Assembly (NCBI GenBank): GCA_001768965.1
Contig: MEMY01000016.1
Location: 1 to 15,261 of the forward strand
Direction: 5' to 3'
Origin: an archaeon RBG_16_50_20
GTDB lineage: Archaea; Thermoproteota; Bathyarchaeia; 40CM-2-53-6
DNA: 15,261 bases
Shown: positions 6,311 through 13,319 of the stretch, one piece after another
Numbering within the stretch: the first letter of the stretch is position 1
Layout of the letters: the number at the start of each line of letters is the position of its first letter
Notes under the pieces: generated by a model
Databases searched by the model: none
What the model was told of the DNA's origin: nothing
What the model saw: the letters and a program-made list of their open reading frames with translations, nothing else
Position numbers and translations under genes: made by a program

Positions 6311-7105
6311 CTACCTTCCCAGCATGCCAAGGATTCCGCCCAGCACGCCGAGAACGAAACCGGCCACAAACCCTCCGCCAATTATCAGACTCAGCACGGC
6401 CAGCGGGAATACGACAATGCTTCCAATCGTTCCGTATCCCAGAAGCATTAGAATCGATCCGACGACCAATATGAGTCCGATGATCGCTCCGATCGCGAAG
6501 ACGAGGCCATGTCCTGCTGAGGGGTCGATGACTGGAATCCAGAAGAAGACTCCGATCCAGAGGTTGTAGAACGAGTTGGAGAGCAAAGCTGCAGCATTAA
6601 GGATTATCAGAATCCCAGCGATCATGGCGAGTAAGAATCCCCAGAGAGCTCTGGGAGCTTGTGGCTGACCGTACATTGGTGGGAACGGCGCGACAAACCC
6701 AGCTGGCATCGGTGGGGCCATAGGTGGACCCATTGGTGGTCCATAAGCGGGTTGTTGCGGTCCATATGCTGGTCCTGGTTGCTGCGGAGCTGGCATCATT
6801 GGTACCACTCCTGCGTAACATTGAGGACAGAGCACTAGGTCCATGTAGGCTTTGGAGTCATCGCGACAGATGGATCTTCCACATCTATTGCAAACGTAGA
6901 TGGCTGGAAGGTTCGGGTGGTAGAAGCATTGGCCTGGCGCGGGAACTCGTATCGGCCCGCCGGGGCTGACTGGTGTCACAACGCGAACAGAGGGAACTGG
7001 TTTGAGCGCGGGGGCCGCGGCGCCTGCTAGTGATGCACCACAACTGGAACAGAAGGCTGCGTCATCACGGTTTGTATAGCCGCATGATGGGCATTTCTTG
7101 ACCAT
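6311..7105 (-). CDS. Zinc ribbon/B-box-like membrane protein (candidate E3/adaptor)
   Basis: 264 residues. The N-terminal zinc ribbon has Cys5, 8, 19 and 22. The second module has ligands C60, H63, C72, C75, C80, D83, C93 and C96, a B-box-like C-x2-H...C-x2-C...C-x2-D...C-x2-C pattern. A Pro/Gly/Gln-rich linker (about 98-150) leads to four or five hydrophobic helices (about 153-263, including LLAMIAGILIILNAA and FAIGAIIGLILVVGSIL). It is a paralogue of the soluble protein at 2014-2403 and shares its PxxYxCxRCGRSIC-type core. It is the first gene of the cluster, 55 nt before the JAMM gene. A strong AAAGGAGGAT ribosome site supports the ATG at 7105. An E3-like role at the membrane is inference. 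Many archaeal zinc ribbon membrane proteins have no known role. Confidence 0.88.
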   Translation of the reverse strand: MVKKCPSCGYTNRDDAAFCSSCGASLAGAAAPALKPVPSVRVVTPVSPGGPIRVPAPGQCFYHPNLPAIYVCNRCGRSICRDDSKAYMDLVLCPQCYAGVVPMMPAPQQPGPAYGPQQPAYGPPMGPPMAPPMPAGFVAPFPPMYGQPQAPRALWGFLLAMIAGILIILNAAALLSNSFYNLWIGVFFWIPVIDPSAGHGLVFAIGAIIGLILVVGSILMLLGYGTIGSIVVFPLAVLSLIIGGGFVAGFVLGVLGGILGMLGR

Positions 7106-7115
7106 TTTCCTAAAT

Positions 7116-7125
7116 ATCCTCCTTT
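7116..7125 (-). promoter_or_regulatory. Ribosome binding site of the first cluster gene
   Basis: AAAGGAGGAT on the minus strand, with GGAGG ending 12 nt before the ATG at 7105. This is the same long spacing seen for the modifier gene. It implies a leadered transcript. Confidence 0.6.
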
Positions 7126-7780
7126 AACTGATTAAGCTCGAACTGACGGTGCCATTGTCAGCGCACTTAAGCGTTTGGTCAAGCGTTGTCACATTAGTGA
7201 TTGGTAAAAGTCAAGTTATACCATTTCTTAACGCAAAACTAGTATGTTAAGACCGAACTCCTCCCCCATGGAGTTTGCAGGGGAACGTTTGACACCTCGA
7301 TGGCAATTTCTAGCTCTCAAGATGGACTACGCGTATTTCGCGCCATCGCCTCGCCCATCCCGGCAAACTCGTCCGGGAAACGGTCTCTACCTGTCATATG
7401 CGATTTTTACCAATTAGTGATGGAGCGTCAAAATCCAAAGCCTTACCCGCGCATTCAGTTAGCGAGACATGCTGACTCACCAGCCCTGCTGGAAATGTTG
7501 CGTCGGCGTGAGAAGAAATGTGAAACCAACCACGCGAAGATAACGTGACAAGAGGTATCAGATAAGATCGCAGTTTTCCTAGAGGTTACATCGATTCATG
7601 ATTCCAGTCGCGGCCTCAACAGTAGCAGATTATTGAAGTGAACTTATGTCATCAAGGGGCGAAAACCTTGATCTGTCTAACGTTCGTTTCCAATGTCGAA
7701 AATCGGCACCGCAACGAGCGGATCCTCAGCGATTATGTCTTAGGATTTTGCACTTCCAAGGAAACGAAACCATTAGGCTA

Positions 7781-7790
7781 AGGTTAATTA
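7781..7790 (+). promoter_or_regulatory. Possible TATA box of tRNA-Thr
   Basis: AGGTTAATTA, preceded by GCTA, lies about 30 nt before the mature 5' end of the tRNA, the usual place for an archaeal TATA box. Confidence 0.35.
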
Positions 7791-7840
7791 GCGAAATCTC
7801 CACCGCTGCTTTCGTACGCCCCGGTGGCTCAGCCTGGTAG

Positions 7841-7858
7841 AACAGTCAAGATGCCACA
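7841..7858 (+). other. Noncanonical intron in the D stem of tRNA-Thr
   Basis: 18 nt. Junctions fit a relaxed bulge-helix-bulge: TGGT (7835-7838) pairs with GCCA (7853-7856), flanked by 3-nt bulges AGA and CAA, each cut after its second base. Joining gives G-AGC, completing the GAGC strand. The outer helix is weak. Confidence 0.65.
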
Positions 7859-7873
7859 AGCGCCGCCTTGGTA

Positions 7874-7887
7874 ACAGAGTCCCAAAC
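7874..7887 (+). other. Canonical 37/38 intron of tRNA-Thr
   Basis: 14 nt, very short. TTGG (7868-7871) pairs with CCAA (7882-7885), with 3-nt bulges TAA and ACA cut after the second base, and the anticodon stem as outer helix. The inner helix is absent. Confidence 0.8.
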
Positions 7888-7989
7888 AGGCGAAGGTCGC
7901 GGGTTCAAACCCCGCCCGGGGCTCCAGAATCGACTTGTCAACTTGCACTTATTCCAAATCGCTCGAACATAAAGCGCGTCCCGCTGGAA

Positions 7990-8190
7990 CTAGGCTTGCA
8001 GGGTCGGGTTGAGGAGAACATTCTTGTACCAGTTGCTGTCGGAATCTGCGACTGGTAGCAGATACAGTTTTCCTTGCTCATGCACAAACCACATGGGTCG
8101 AGACGAGGTTCGCCCGGATTTCCTACCCGTGACTGTCAGGTCAATTTCCTCAATTGTTGACAAAGCCTCAAGGAATTCGGAAGCGGCCAT
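7990..8190 (-). CDS. Short Ddn-like (F420/FMN split-barrel) protein, probably truncated
   Basis: 66 residues. The core VTGRKSGRTSSRPMWFV, then LYLLPV, WYKN and NP, follows the start of deazaflavin-dependent nitroreductase (Ddn) family proteins, which bind F420 or a flavin in a split beta-barrel. Family members are usually about 130-150 residues. Here a TAG ends the frame after NPTLQA, and no frame downstream continues the family pattern before the tRNA-Thr gene 64 nt away. A near-ideal TATA box (TATAAAAG) 30-23 nt ahead of the ATG suggests leaderless expression. It is either a recent truncation that still has its promoter or a genuinely short variant. Confidence 0.6.
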   Translation of the reverse strand: MAASEFLEALSTIEEIDLTVTGRKSGRTSSRPMWFVHEQGKLYLLPVADSDSNWYKNVLLNPTLQA

Positions 8191-8211
8191 GAATCAATTG
8201 CCTCTTGCCCT

Positions 8212-8221
8212 TCTTTTATAG
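8212..8221. promoter_or_regulatory. Shared TATA box of a divergent gene pair
   Basis: The minus strand reads TATAAAAG (8220-8213), centred 27 nt before the ATG at 8190, as for a leaderless transcript. The plus strand reads TTTTATAG, about 37 nt before the ATG at 8253, giving a leader of about 10 nt. One element could serve both directions, or only the minus strand. Confidence 0.55.
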
Positions 8222-8252
8222 AATCAGAGACTAATAGCTTGAGGTTGGTACC

Positions 8253-9062
8253 ATGAAGGCCATAATCAACGACGCGGAGCTTCACTACGAGGACTTCGGC
8301 AGACAAACCGCCACGCCCGTAGTTCTCATCCATGGGTTCCCTTTCAGTCATGCGATGTGGCAGCCGCAAATTGAACTTCTAAAGAGCAAATATCGCGTAA
8401 TCGCATATGACGTTCGCGGCCACGGCAATAGCGAGGTTGGTGACGGACAGTACCTCATCGAGTTCTTTGTCGACGACCTCATCGGTTTACTAGATCATCT
8501 GAAAATTGAGAAGACGATTCTGTGCGGATTGTCGATGGGAGGCTACACCGCACTCCGCGCGGTCGAGCGTAACCCGGAAAGATTCCATGCTCTCATATTG
8601 TGCGACACTTCCTCCGAGGCCGATACGAACGAAGGAAAGCTGAGACGCTCTTCGACAATAAAGGTAGTCAAACGGGATGGGGTCAAGGCATTCGCAGAGA
8701 CTTTCTTGAAAGCCGTTTTCACGCCGGAAAGTTTGGAGAACCGAGTCGATATAGTCCAGTTCATTAGGGATATTATTGGATCCGCTTCCCCAATCGGAAT
8801 CTGTGGAACTCTCCTCGCACTCGCAGGCCGAACCGAAACAACCTCCTCACTTCCGACCATGAAACTCCCGACGCTTATCCTCGTTGGTGAGCTCGACAAA
8901 CTCACCCCACCATCCATTTCCCAGATGATGCATAGCAAGCTCCCCAACTCAGAGCTACACATACTTCCAAGAGCAGCTCACCTGAGCAATCTGGAAAATC
9001 CTGAGGAATTCAACACCCACCTCCTCAACTTTCTAAACAAGCTCGAGGAGAGAGACACTTGA
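8253..9062 (+). CDS. Alpha/beta-fold hydrolase
   Basis: 269 residues, a typical length. The oxyanion loop is HGFPFSHAMW (27-36), the nucleophile elbow GLSMGG has Ser94, the acid is Asp215 in GELDKLTPP, and the base is His243 in PRAAHLSNLE. A cap domain lies between about 120 and 200. The sequence is closest in feel to the 3-oxoadipate enol-lactonase/epoxide-hydrolase-like group, but the substrate cannot be read from sequence. GAGGT 7 nt ahead of the ATG supports the start. Its TGA overlaps the TTG of the next gene (TTGA), so the two are probably translated from one message. Confidence 0.92.
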   Translation: MKAIINDAELHYEDFGRQTATPVVLIHGFPFSHAMWQPQIELLKSKYRVIAYDVRGHGNSEVGDGQYLIEFFVDDLIGLLDHLKIEKTILCGLSMGGYTALRAVERNPERFHALILCDTSSEADTNEGKLRRSSTIKVVKRDGVKAFAETFLKAVFTPESLENRVDIVQFIRDIIGSASPIGICGTLLALAGRTETTSSLPTMKLPTLILVGELDKLTPPSISQMMHSKLPNSELHILPRAAHLSNLENPEEFNTHLLNFLNKLEERDT

Positions 9063-10069
9063 AAACACATAACCAAATCTCCCACATATCGCTCGAGTCC
9101 AGGAAACGTATCCACTTCTTTACCTCGCCAACTCCAGTTGAGAAACCCGCAGGTCTCCAAAAGCTAGTGCCTTCTATCGACTTACTGATCAAAAGGGATG
9201 ACGTCATGGAGTTGGCGATGGGCGGCAACAAGGTCAGAAAGCTGGAATTCATAATGGCCGACGCCCAATCAAGCGGCTGCGACGCGATCATTACCACAGG
9301 AGATCTTCATTCTAATCACACCAGACTCACTGCAGCGGCAGCTCGGAAGCTTGGAATGAATGTGATTCTCGCGATGAAAGGAAAGAAACCCGAACCCGTT
9401 GGGGGCAACTTGCTCCTGGACTTTCTGTTTGGTGCCGATGTCAGGTTCTTTGATGTTGACCGGAAGGAATTGCCTTCAATCATGGAGGAGATTCGTAGGG
9501 AGCGCGAGAAGCAGGGGGAGCGATGTTACGTGATCCCACGGGGCGGAGCGAGTGCCTACGGAGTCTTGGGCTACGCAAACGCGGCATTCGAACTCAGGAA
9601 CCAACTCGGAGATGCCGCTGAGAAGATTGAATTCATTGTCTTCGCCACGAGTACTGGTGCCACGCAGGCGGGGCTAATCCTGGGAACCAAACTTGCGGGT
9701 CTGAGGGCGAAGGTGGTCGGAATAAGTGTCGGCAGAACCGGTGATGAAATCGCCAAGGACGTGACTCGCCTTGTCGGTGAAGCGGCAGATCTTCTCGGGG
9801 TCTCTCCGAAGATATCCTCTGATGACGTAATAGTGAACGAATCTTACACTTGCGGCGGTTATGGTGTTGTGACGAAAGAAGTGACGGACCTAATGAAGTC
9901 AGTTGCGCAGAAAGAGGGGTTGCTCGTGGATCCTGTGTATACGGGTAAAGGGATGCTTGGTCTTCTAGGATTGGAGAAGGAGGGCTATTTCCCGACCGGC
10001 AGTCGTGTGCTCTTCATTCACACTGGCGGTTTGCCAATAATCTTCAGTCACTGGCGGGTCGAGCAGTAA
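9059..10069 (+). CDS. D-cysteine desulfhydrase / ACC deaminase family PLP enzyme
   Basis: 336 residues, the usual family length. The PLP lysine is Lys58 in MGGNKVRKLEF. TTGDLHSNHTR (79-89) is the substrate/phosphate region that reads QSNQTR or similar in characterised members. ATSTGATQAGL is a glycine/threonine loop for the cofactor phosphate. The C-terminal DPVYTGKGMLGL is strongly conserved in the family. The enzymes break down D-cysteine to pyruvate, sulfide and ammonia, or open the ACC ring. Which applies here is open. The TTG start overlaps the hydrolase stop by 4 nt, so the two form an operon. Confidence 0.92.
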   Translation: MKTHNQISHISLESRKRIHFFTSPTPVEKPAGLQKLVPSIDLLIKRDDVMELAMGGNKVRKLEFIMADAQSSGCDAIITTGDLHSNHTRLTAAAARKLGMNVILAMKGKKPEPVGGNLLLDFLFGADVRFFDVDRKELPSIMEEIRREREKQGERCYVIPRGGASAYGVLGYANAAFELRNQLGDAAEKIEFIVFATSTGATQAGLILGTKLAGLRAKVVGISVGRTGDEIAKDVTRLVGEAADLLGVSPKISSDDVIVNESYTCGGYGVVTKEVTDLMKSVAQKEGLLVDPVYTGKGMLGLLGLEKEGYFPTGSRVLFIHTGGLPIIFSHWRVEQ

Positions 10070-10190
10070 GCTGGGCTGGATCCATAATGCCTCGGCGCCG
10101 AAGTGTTCGTCAGAAGAACGGTTCTCTTGAAAACACGTAAATGAATGGTCATGACAGAAGGCCATCTCTCGGCATCAGCATCTAGGAAGC

Positions 10191-11420
10191 GTGATTTTGG
10201 AAAAATCGTTCGCGGAATCCATCCAACTGGCAAGCAAGCTGCGAAAGCTGAATGATGATCAGTTGAAGATACTGGAACGGGTCGATGAAGCCTGTCAGGA
10301 GCTCTATCTTCCCGAATTTGAGCACTACATAGCCCACAAGTACAATGAGCAAACTCCCGAGATCCTCAAGAAACATGGACTGATGGGACTCACGGTCTCA
10401 CCTGAGCACGGGGGAGCTGGAGCTGATTCACTGACTTGGGCGTTGGCATTGGAACGCTTCGGTCAACTTGGTCTTGGCGTCGTTACATTTGTTGACGTTC
10501 ATTGCTTGTTGGCCTCGCTGGCCGTGGAGCAGTGGGGCTCGGAATTCCAGAAGAAAAAGTACCTTGCCTCCGCAGCAAAAGGAGAGAGGATATTGGCCTA
10601 TGGATTAACAGAACCAGAGGCCGGCAGCGAACCCACATCACTCAAAACCAGTTACGAAGAGCGAGATGGAGGCTACGTGCTAACCGGCACGAAATACCTG
10701 ATCTCGAATGGGTCCGTCGCCGACTCCGTGATAATCTTCGCCTACCCAAAAGGTAAGAGAGAAGGAATGTCAGCGTTCATCGTCGACACGAAGTCCGAGG
10801 GATTCTCTGTAGCGATGCATCTTGAGGAGAAGATTGGCCTTTTCACATCAGACACAGCCATGCTGGAAATGTCAGAGTGTAATGTCCCGAAAGAGAACCT
10901 TCTAGGCCAGCCGGGGAAAGGCCTTCACGTGGCCTATTCGGCTCTGTTGAACGGGCGGATCGGAATAGGTTCTGGATGCGTCGGCCTCATCGAAGACTGT
11001 CTCAATTCCGTAACCGAACGAGCGAAGTCCCGGGTGCAACATGGAAAGCCGATTGGAAAGCATCAATTAATCCAGCGACACATCGCACAGGTCGCGATGA
11101 ACTTGGAAATGGCCAGATGGCCAAACTACGTTGCAGCGGTTGAGAAAACTAGGCTTGATGCCGAACCTAAGAACCTTGAACTTCGAAACAAGGTCGACCT
11201 CCAATCGGCGATCGCGAAGCGAGTTGCGTCACAATTAGCCTATGAAAGCGCCGATTTGGCTGTTCAGGTGTTCGGCGGTTTTGGATACTCGCTCCTATCA
11301 CCCGTCGCCAAGCATTTCTGCGATGCGAGGGTTGCGAGGATCTATGAAGGTACCGATGAGATCATGGAGCTGAAAATCGCCTCCCTGGTTCTGGGGAAGG
11401 GCTTCGAGGCATACAGCTAG
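10191..11420 (+). CDS. Acyl-CoA dehydrogenase
   Basis: 409 residues with the whole ACAD architecture. An N-terminal helical domain is followed by the FAD-binding segment YGLTEPEAGSEPTS and a GTKYLISNG strand. The C-terminal helical domain has GRIGIGSGCVGL, RVQHGKPIGKHQ and VFGGFGYS. The catalytic base is Glu386 in IYEGTDEIM. It would oxidise an acyl-CoA to the 2-enoyl-CoA, passing electrons to an ETF-type carrier; chain preference is unknown. The GTG at 10191 is supported by AGGAAG just upstream. It follows the PLP enzyme by 121 nt with no clear terminator or promoter between, so linkage is uncertain. Confidence 0.93.
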   Translation: MILEKSFAESIQLASKLRKLNDDQLKILERVDEACQELYLPEFEHYIAHKYNEQTPEILKKHGLMGLTVSPEHGGAGADSLTWALALERFGQLGLGVVTFVDVHCLLASLAVEQWGSEFQKKKYLASAAKGERILAYGLTEPEAGSEPTSLKTSYEERDGGYVLTGTKYLISNGSVADSVIIFAYPKGKREGMSAFIVDTKSEGFSVAMHLEEKIGLFTSDTAMLEMSECNVPKENLLGQPGKGLHVAYSALLNGRIGIGSGCVGLIEDCLNSVTERAKSRVQHGKPIGKHQLIQRHIAQVAMNLEMARWPNYVAAVEKTRLDAEPKNLELRNKVDLQSAIAKRVASQLAYESADLAVQVFGGFGYSLLSPVAKHFCDARVARIYEGTDEIMELKIASLVLGKGFEAYS

Positions 11421-11527
11421 AACACGTTTTCGCTGATCATGGCACAAAGTTGGTTAGACCGGTTCCGTGAATCCTCATGAGAAGACTTACTTATCATTCA
11501 GCCTTCTGCCTAACCGGAAGACCAACG

Positions 11528-11737
11528 ATGGTGACTGTTACGGTTTCGTCAAAGTTTCAGGTAGTAATACCCGAGGATGTTCGTTCTAAGTTGAAGCTTC
11601 AACCAGGACAGAAGGTCGTTGTCATCGAGAAAGACGGAATCGTACACTTGATCCCTCTGCGGCCGGTCAAGGAAACGAGGGGTTTCGCTAAAGGCGCGAT
11701 AACGGAGAGCATTCGAGAAGAACCGGACAGAGTTTGA
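11528..11737 (+). CDS. AbrB/SpoVT-type swapped-hairpin protein, VapB-like antitoxin
   Basis: 69 residues. VTVSSKFQVVIPEDVRSKLKL is the AbrB/MazE DNA-binding swapped hairpin, followed by PGQKVVVIEKDG. The C-terminal tail SIREEPDRV looks like the toxin-binding end of archaeal VapB antitoxins. The ATG at 11528 (GGAAG upstream) is preferred over an ATG at 11477, which would add 17 unrelated residues. Its TGA overlaps a TTG by 4 nt, as in vapBC operons, but the following reading frame is broken (next entry). It may now be an orphan antitoxin or a stand-alone regulator. Confidence 0.85.
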   Translation: MVTVTVSSKFQVVIPEDVRSKLKLQPGQKVVVIEKDGIVHLIPLRPVKETRGFAKGAITESIREEPDRV

Positions 11738-11835
11738 GGGTTGCAGATTCATACGGATCGATGAGTGTTTCACTCCCGGCCTCGCGAATGAAAAACGGTC
11801 TCGGTCGGCACGTAAACGCCGTTGGGCTCAGGTAG
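11734..11835 (+). pseudogene. Decayed start of a VapC/PIN-domain toxin
   Basis: From TTG 11734 the frame reads MRVADSYGS, close to the VDSYGWIEYF start of archaeal PIN toxins with the first catalytic Asp. One base later the match moves frame: GAG TGT TTC ACT (E-C-F-T) matches E-Y-F-T, as if one base were lost near 11762. Both frames then stop (11835, and 11855 in the shifted frame), far short of about 130 codons. The position, the TTGA overlap with the antitoxin and this match together suggest a dead vapC. The match is short, so this is tentative. Confidence 0.45.
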
Positions 11836-11904
11836 CCGATCCAAGAGTACACTGATCACTCAGTTTGCTTGAACCGTGTCTCAGGTCTGGGAGCCAGTTC
11901 AATT

Positions 11905-12348
11905 TCATACTTTTGCCTTCAACCTCTCCTGAAGATTTCCCAGAACCTGCTCAACCATCTTGCTCGATGTTGAATCTAGGAGTTTGGTGCCCAGTCCCGC
12001 CATGATTCCGCCGACGGTGACATCAGCGATCCAGCCGACTTTGGTTCCAGAGCCCAATTCATCCAAGGTGAAGGCAGTTTGAATCTCGATGTTGCTTCCC
12101 ACGCCTCGTCCGGCTCCGATGAGCCTAGCTGCACTGGGTGGGGTCTTCTCTGCAATTCGGAAGTCAAAATCCATGGTCCCCTTCACAACTGATATGCCAA
12201 CTTTGACTTTCGCTTTGAAGCTGTCTTGTGATGTCACTTCGAGTGATTGTAGTTCCGGAAAGCACGGTGCTATATCATTGGGGTTCATCAGGAATCCCCA
12301 GACGACATCTCGCGACGCAGGAGTCACGAAGGAGCCCTCAAGATGCAT
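11905..12348 (-). CDS. CoxG/SRPBCC-domain protein
   Basis: 147 residues, matching the CoxG (carbon monoxide dehydrogenase subunit G) family of START/SRPBCC lipid-binding folds. Features are VWGFLMNPNDIAPCFPEL (helix and loop after strand 1), VKGTMDFDFRI, and a long C-terminal helix (SSKMVEQVLGNLQERLKA). In aerobic CO dehydrogenase systems CoxG helps tether the enzyme to the membrane. No CO dehydrogenase gene is present in this window, so a more general hydrophobic-ligand role is equally likely. ATG at 12348, with GTGA upstream. Single gene, convergent with the antitoxin region. Confidence 0.85.
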   Translation of the reverse strand: MHLEGSFVTPASRDVVWGFLMNPNDIAPCFPELQSLEVTSQDSFKAKVKVGISVVKGTMDFDFRIAEKTPPSAARLIGAGRGVGSNIEIQTAFTLDELGSGTKVGWIADVTVGGIMAGLGTKLLDSTSSKMVEQVLGNLQERLKAKV

Positions 12349-12653
12349 TAACTGTCACTTCAGTCGGGAATTGTCCGCCGTCCAGGTCACGCATTGTATG
12401 GTTAAAAGCTTCCTAGATCAGAAATGACAATGATCTGTCTGGGAGTTTTCGTTAACGTTAACCGCGAATTGTACAAGGGAAACCTAGCCTGTTTCTTCTC
12501 AGTTGCTTAGGCTAAAGGAAATTGCATGACTTTCTACGGCAAGTAGAGCATGACGAGTGTTAAGAATGGAAATCTGACGAATGGAGTGAGGAAGGCGCGA
12601 AGCTATTTAATACACTGACTTGCAGATAGAAGCTCGCAATTCAGGGGCCGCCC
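12349..12653. other. Divergent intergenic region
   Basis: About 305 nt between the CoxG-like gene (-) and the coiled-coil gene (+), with no gene seen. It holds a clear TATA box for the rightward gene at 12604-12612, a weaker CTTTTAACC on the minus strand near 12410, and a 12-bp palindrome GTTAACGTTAAC at 12451-12462. Confidence 0.6.
12604..12612 (+). promoter_or_regulatory. TATA box of the coiled-coil/rpiA operon
   Basis: TATTTAATA preceded by AGC. A start site about 27 nt on (near 12635) would give a leader of about 19 nt containing AGGGG before the TTG at 12654. Confidence 0.55.
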
Positions 12654-13319
12654 TTGGTTAGCCTGGTCGCTCTCATTTCATTTTGGAGAAAGAAGGAGAC
12701 TCCATCAGCCCCTGAGAGCCAGAGAATAATCCCACTTCCCACTCTCCCCAGCGTGAACTTGGAAAGCCCTCGTTCAACTTCTGCTGAGGCAGTGAACCGC
12801 GCGAGGGATACCTTGAAGGTTCTGAAGCTGGAGAGGCAGATCCTCGGAACCGCCCTCACGACGATTTATGAATCCCATACGAAAGGTCTCATTACTCAAG
12901 CGGAAAGAGACCATCTACTTGAGAAGTACAAGGTGGACCTAAGTAGTCTCGAAAAGTCAATTCAGGATAATCAACGGATAGTCGACCTGTATGACTTAGA
13001 GTCCGAGCGAGAGGAGCTGATTAGGAATTTCAAGGATCGGCTGGGTGAGATTGAGGCGCAGGTTAAGACTTTGAAAACCGGCGGGTCGCTGAATCGATCT
13101 CAGGAACCGAAACCCACTCAAGAGAAAGAAAAGAAGAACACGCCTCCGAGGGAAGAGAGCAAGAAAACTCAGACAAGTCAGGATACGACCGACAAGGAGA
13201 AGAAAGCTTCCGACGCGGAACAGCAAGAGGTCACCGATGCCGAGAGGCGGATTGAGAAGATTCGCGAAGAGATCCTTCAAGCCATGGATCGGCTTGAGCA
13301 GATCGAAGCGGAAGGATGA
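12654..13319 (+). CDS. Coiled-coil protein of unknown function, co-transcribed with rpiA
   Basis: 221 residues from a TTG with AGGGG upstream. A short hydrophobic N-terminus (VSLVALISFW) leads to a Pro/Ser linker. A long helical region (about 42-140) contains GLITQAERDHLLEKY, which resembles a short SHOCT-type helical hairpin. A highly charged, low-complexity Lys/Glu/Thr segment (about 145-190) follows, then a last helix (192-220) of heptad-like EKIREEILQAMDRLEQIEAE. I do not recognise a named family with confidence. The stop overlaps the rpiA ATG (ATGA), so the two are translated from one message. The helical layout could suggest a scaffolding role. Confidence 0.75.
   Translation: MVSLVALISFWRKKETPSAPESQRIIPLPTLPSVNLESPRSTSAEAVNRARDTLKVLKLERQILGTALTTIYESHTKGLITQAERDHLLEKYKVDLSSLEKSIQDNQRIVDLYDLESEREELIRNFKDRLGEIEAQVKTLKTGGSLNRSQEPKPTQEKEKKNTPPREESKKTQTSQDTTDKEKKASDAEQQEVTDAERRIEKIREEILQAMDRLEQIEAEG

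Larger units (their letters stand above)
7106..7817. other. Long intergenic stretch, no convincing gene
   Basis: About 710 nt between the start of the ubiquitin-like cluster and tRNA-Thr. Short ORFs (for example 7300-7548, + strand) show no recognisable family, no good ribosome site and no clear start. Visible elements are a direct repeat AAGCGTT at 7169-7175 and 7181-7187, about 65-80 nt ahead of the cluster's first start; a possible TATA-like CTTAAG next to it; and a 7-bp inverted repeat TCTTAAC/GTTAAGA at 7226-7232 and 7246-7252. These may hold the cluster promoter and an operator, or be chance. Confidence 0.5.
7818..7926 (+). tRNA. tRNA-Thr(GGT) with two introns and encoded CCA
   Basis: The acceptor GCCCCGG (7818-7824) pairs with CCGGGGC (7916-7922), then U73 and an encoded CCA (7924-7926). 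The T arm is GCGGG-TTCAAAC-CCCGC. The anticodon loop is TTGGTAA (anticodon GGT, Thr). The gene is 106 nt without CCA and only folds properly after removing 18 nt in the D stem and 14 nt at 37/38. This restores D stem GCTC/GAGC and anticodon stem CCGCC/GGCGA (one C-A mismatch at its base) and leaves a 74-nt tRNA. U73 agrees with archaeal tRNA-Thr. Without the D-stem intron the D arm carries a mismatch and the anticodon stem is displaced, which would make it look like a pseudogene. Confidence 0.88.

Noticed and set aside
7300..7548. 82-residue ORF on the plus strand in the long intergenic region
   Set aside because: No family motif, no ribosome site, and composition unlike the neighbouring proteins.
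7818..7926. tRNA pseudogene, because the D stem has a mismatch when read straight through
   Set aside because: Removing an 18-nt segment bounded by a 4-bp helix and 3-nt bulges restores a perfect D stem, so introns explain it better.
8543..8962. 139-residue ORF on the minus strand inside the hydrolase gene
   Set aside because: It is a shadow frame of a well-supported gene with an intact catalytic triad.
9058..10137. Repeated CTTGAAAACAC at about 9058 and 10127
   Set aside because: Eleven-base repeats are expected by chance many times in a window this size, and the contexts differ.
12451..12462. Palindrome GTTAACGTTAAC as an operator
   Set aside because: A few perfect 12-bp palindromes are expected by chance in 15 kb, and it does not sit at a promoter element.
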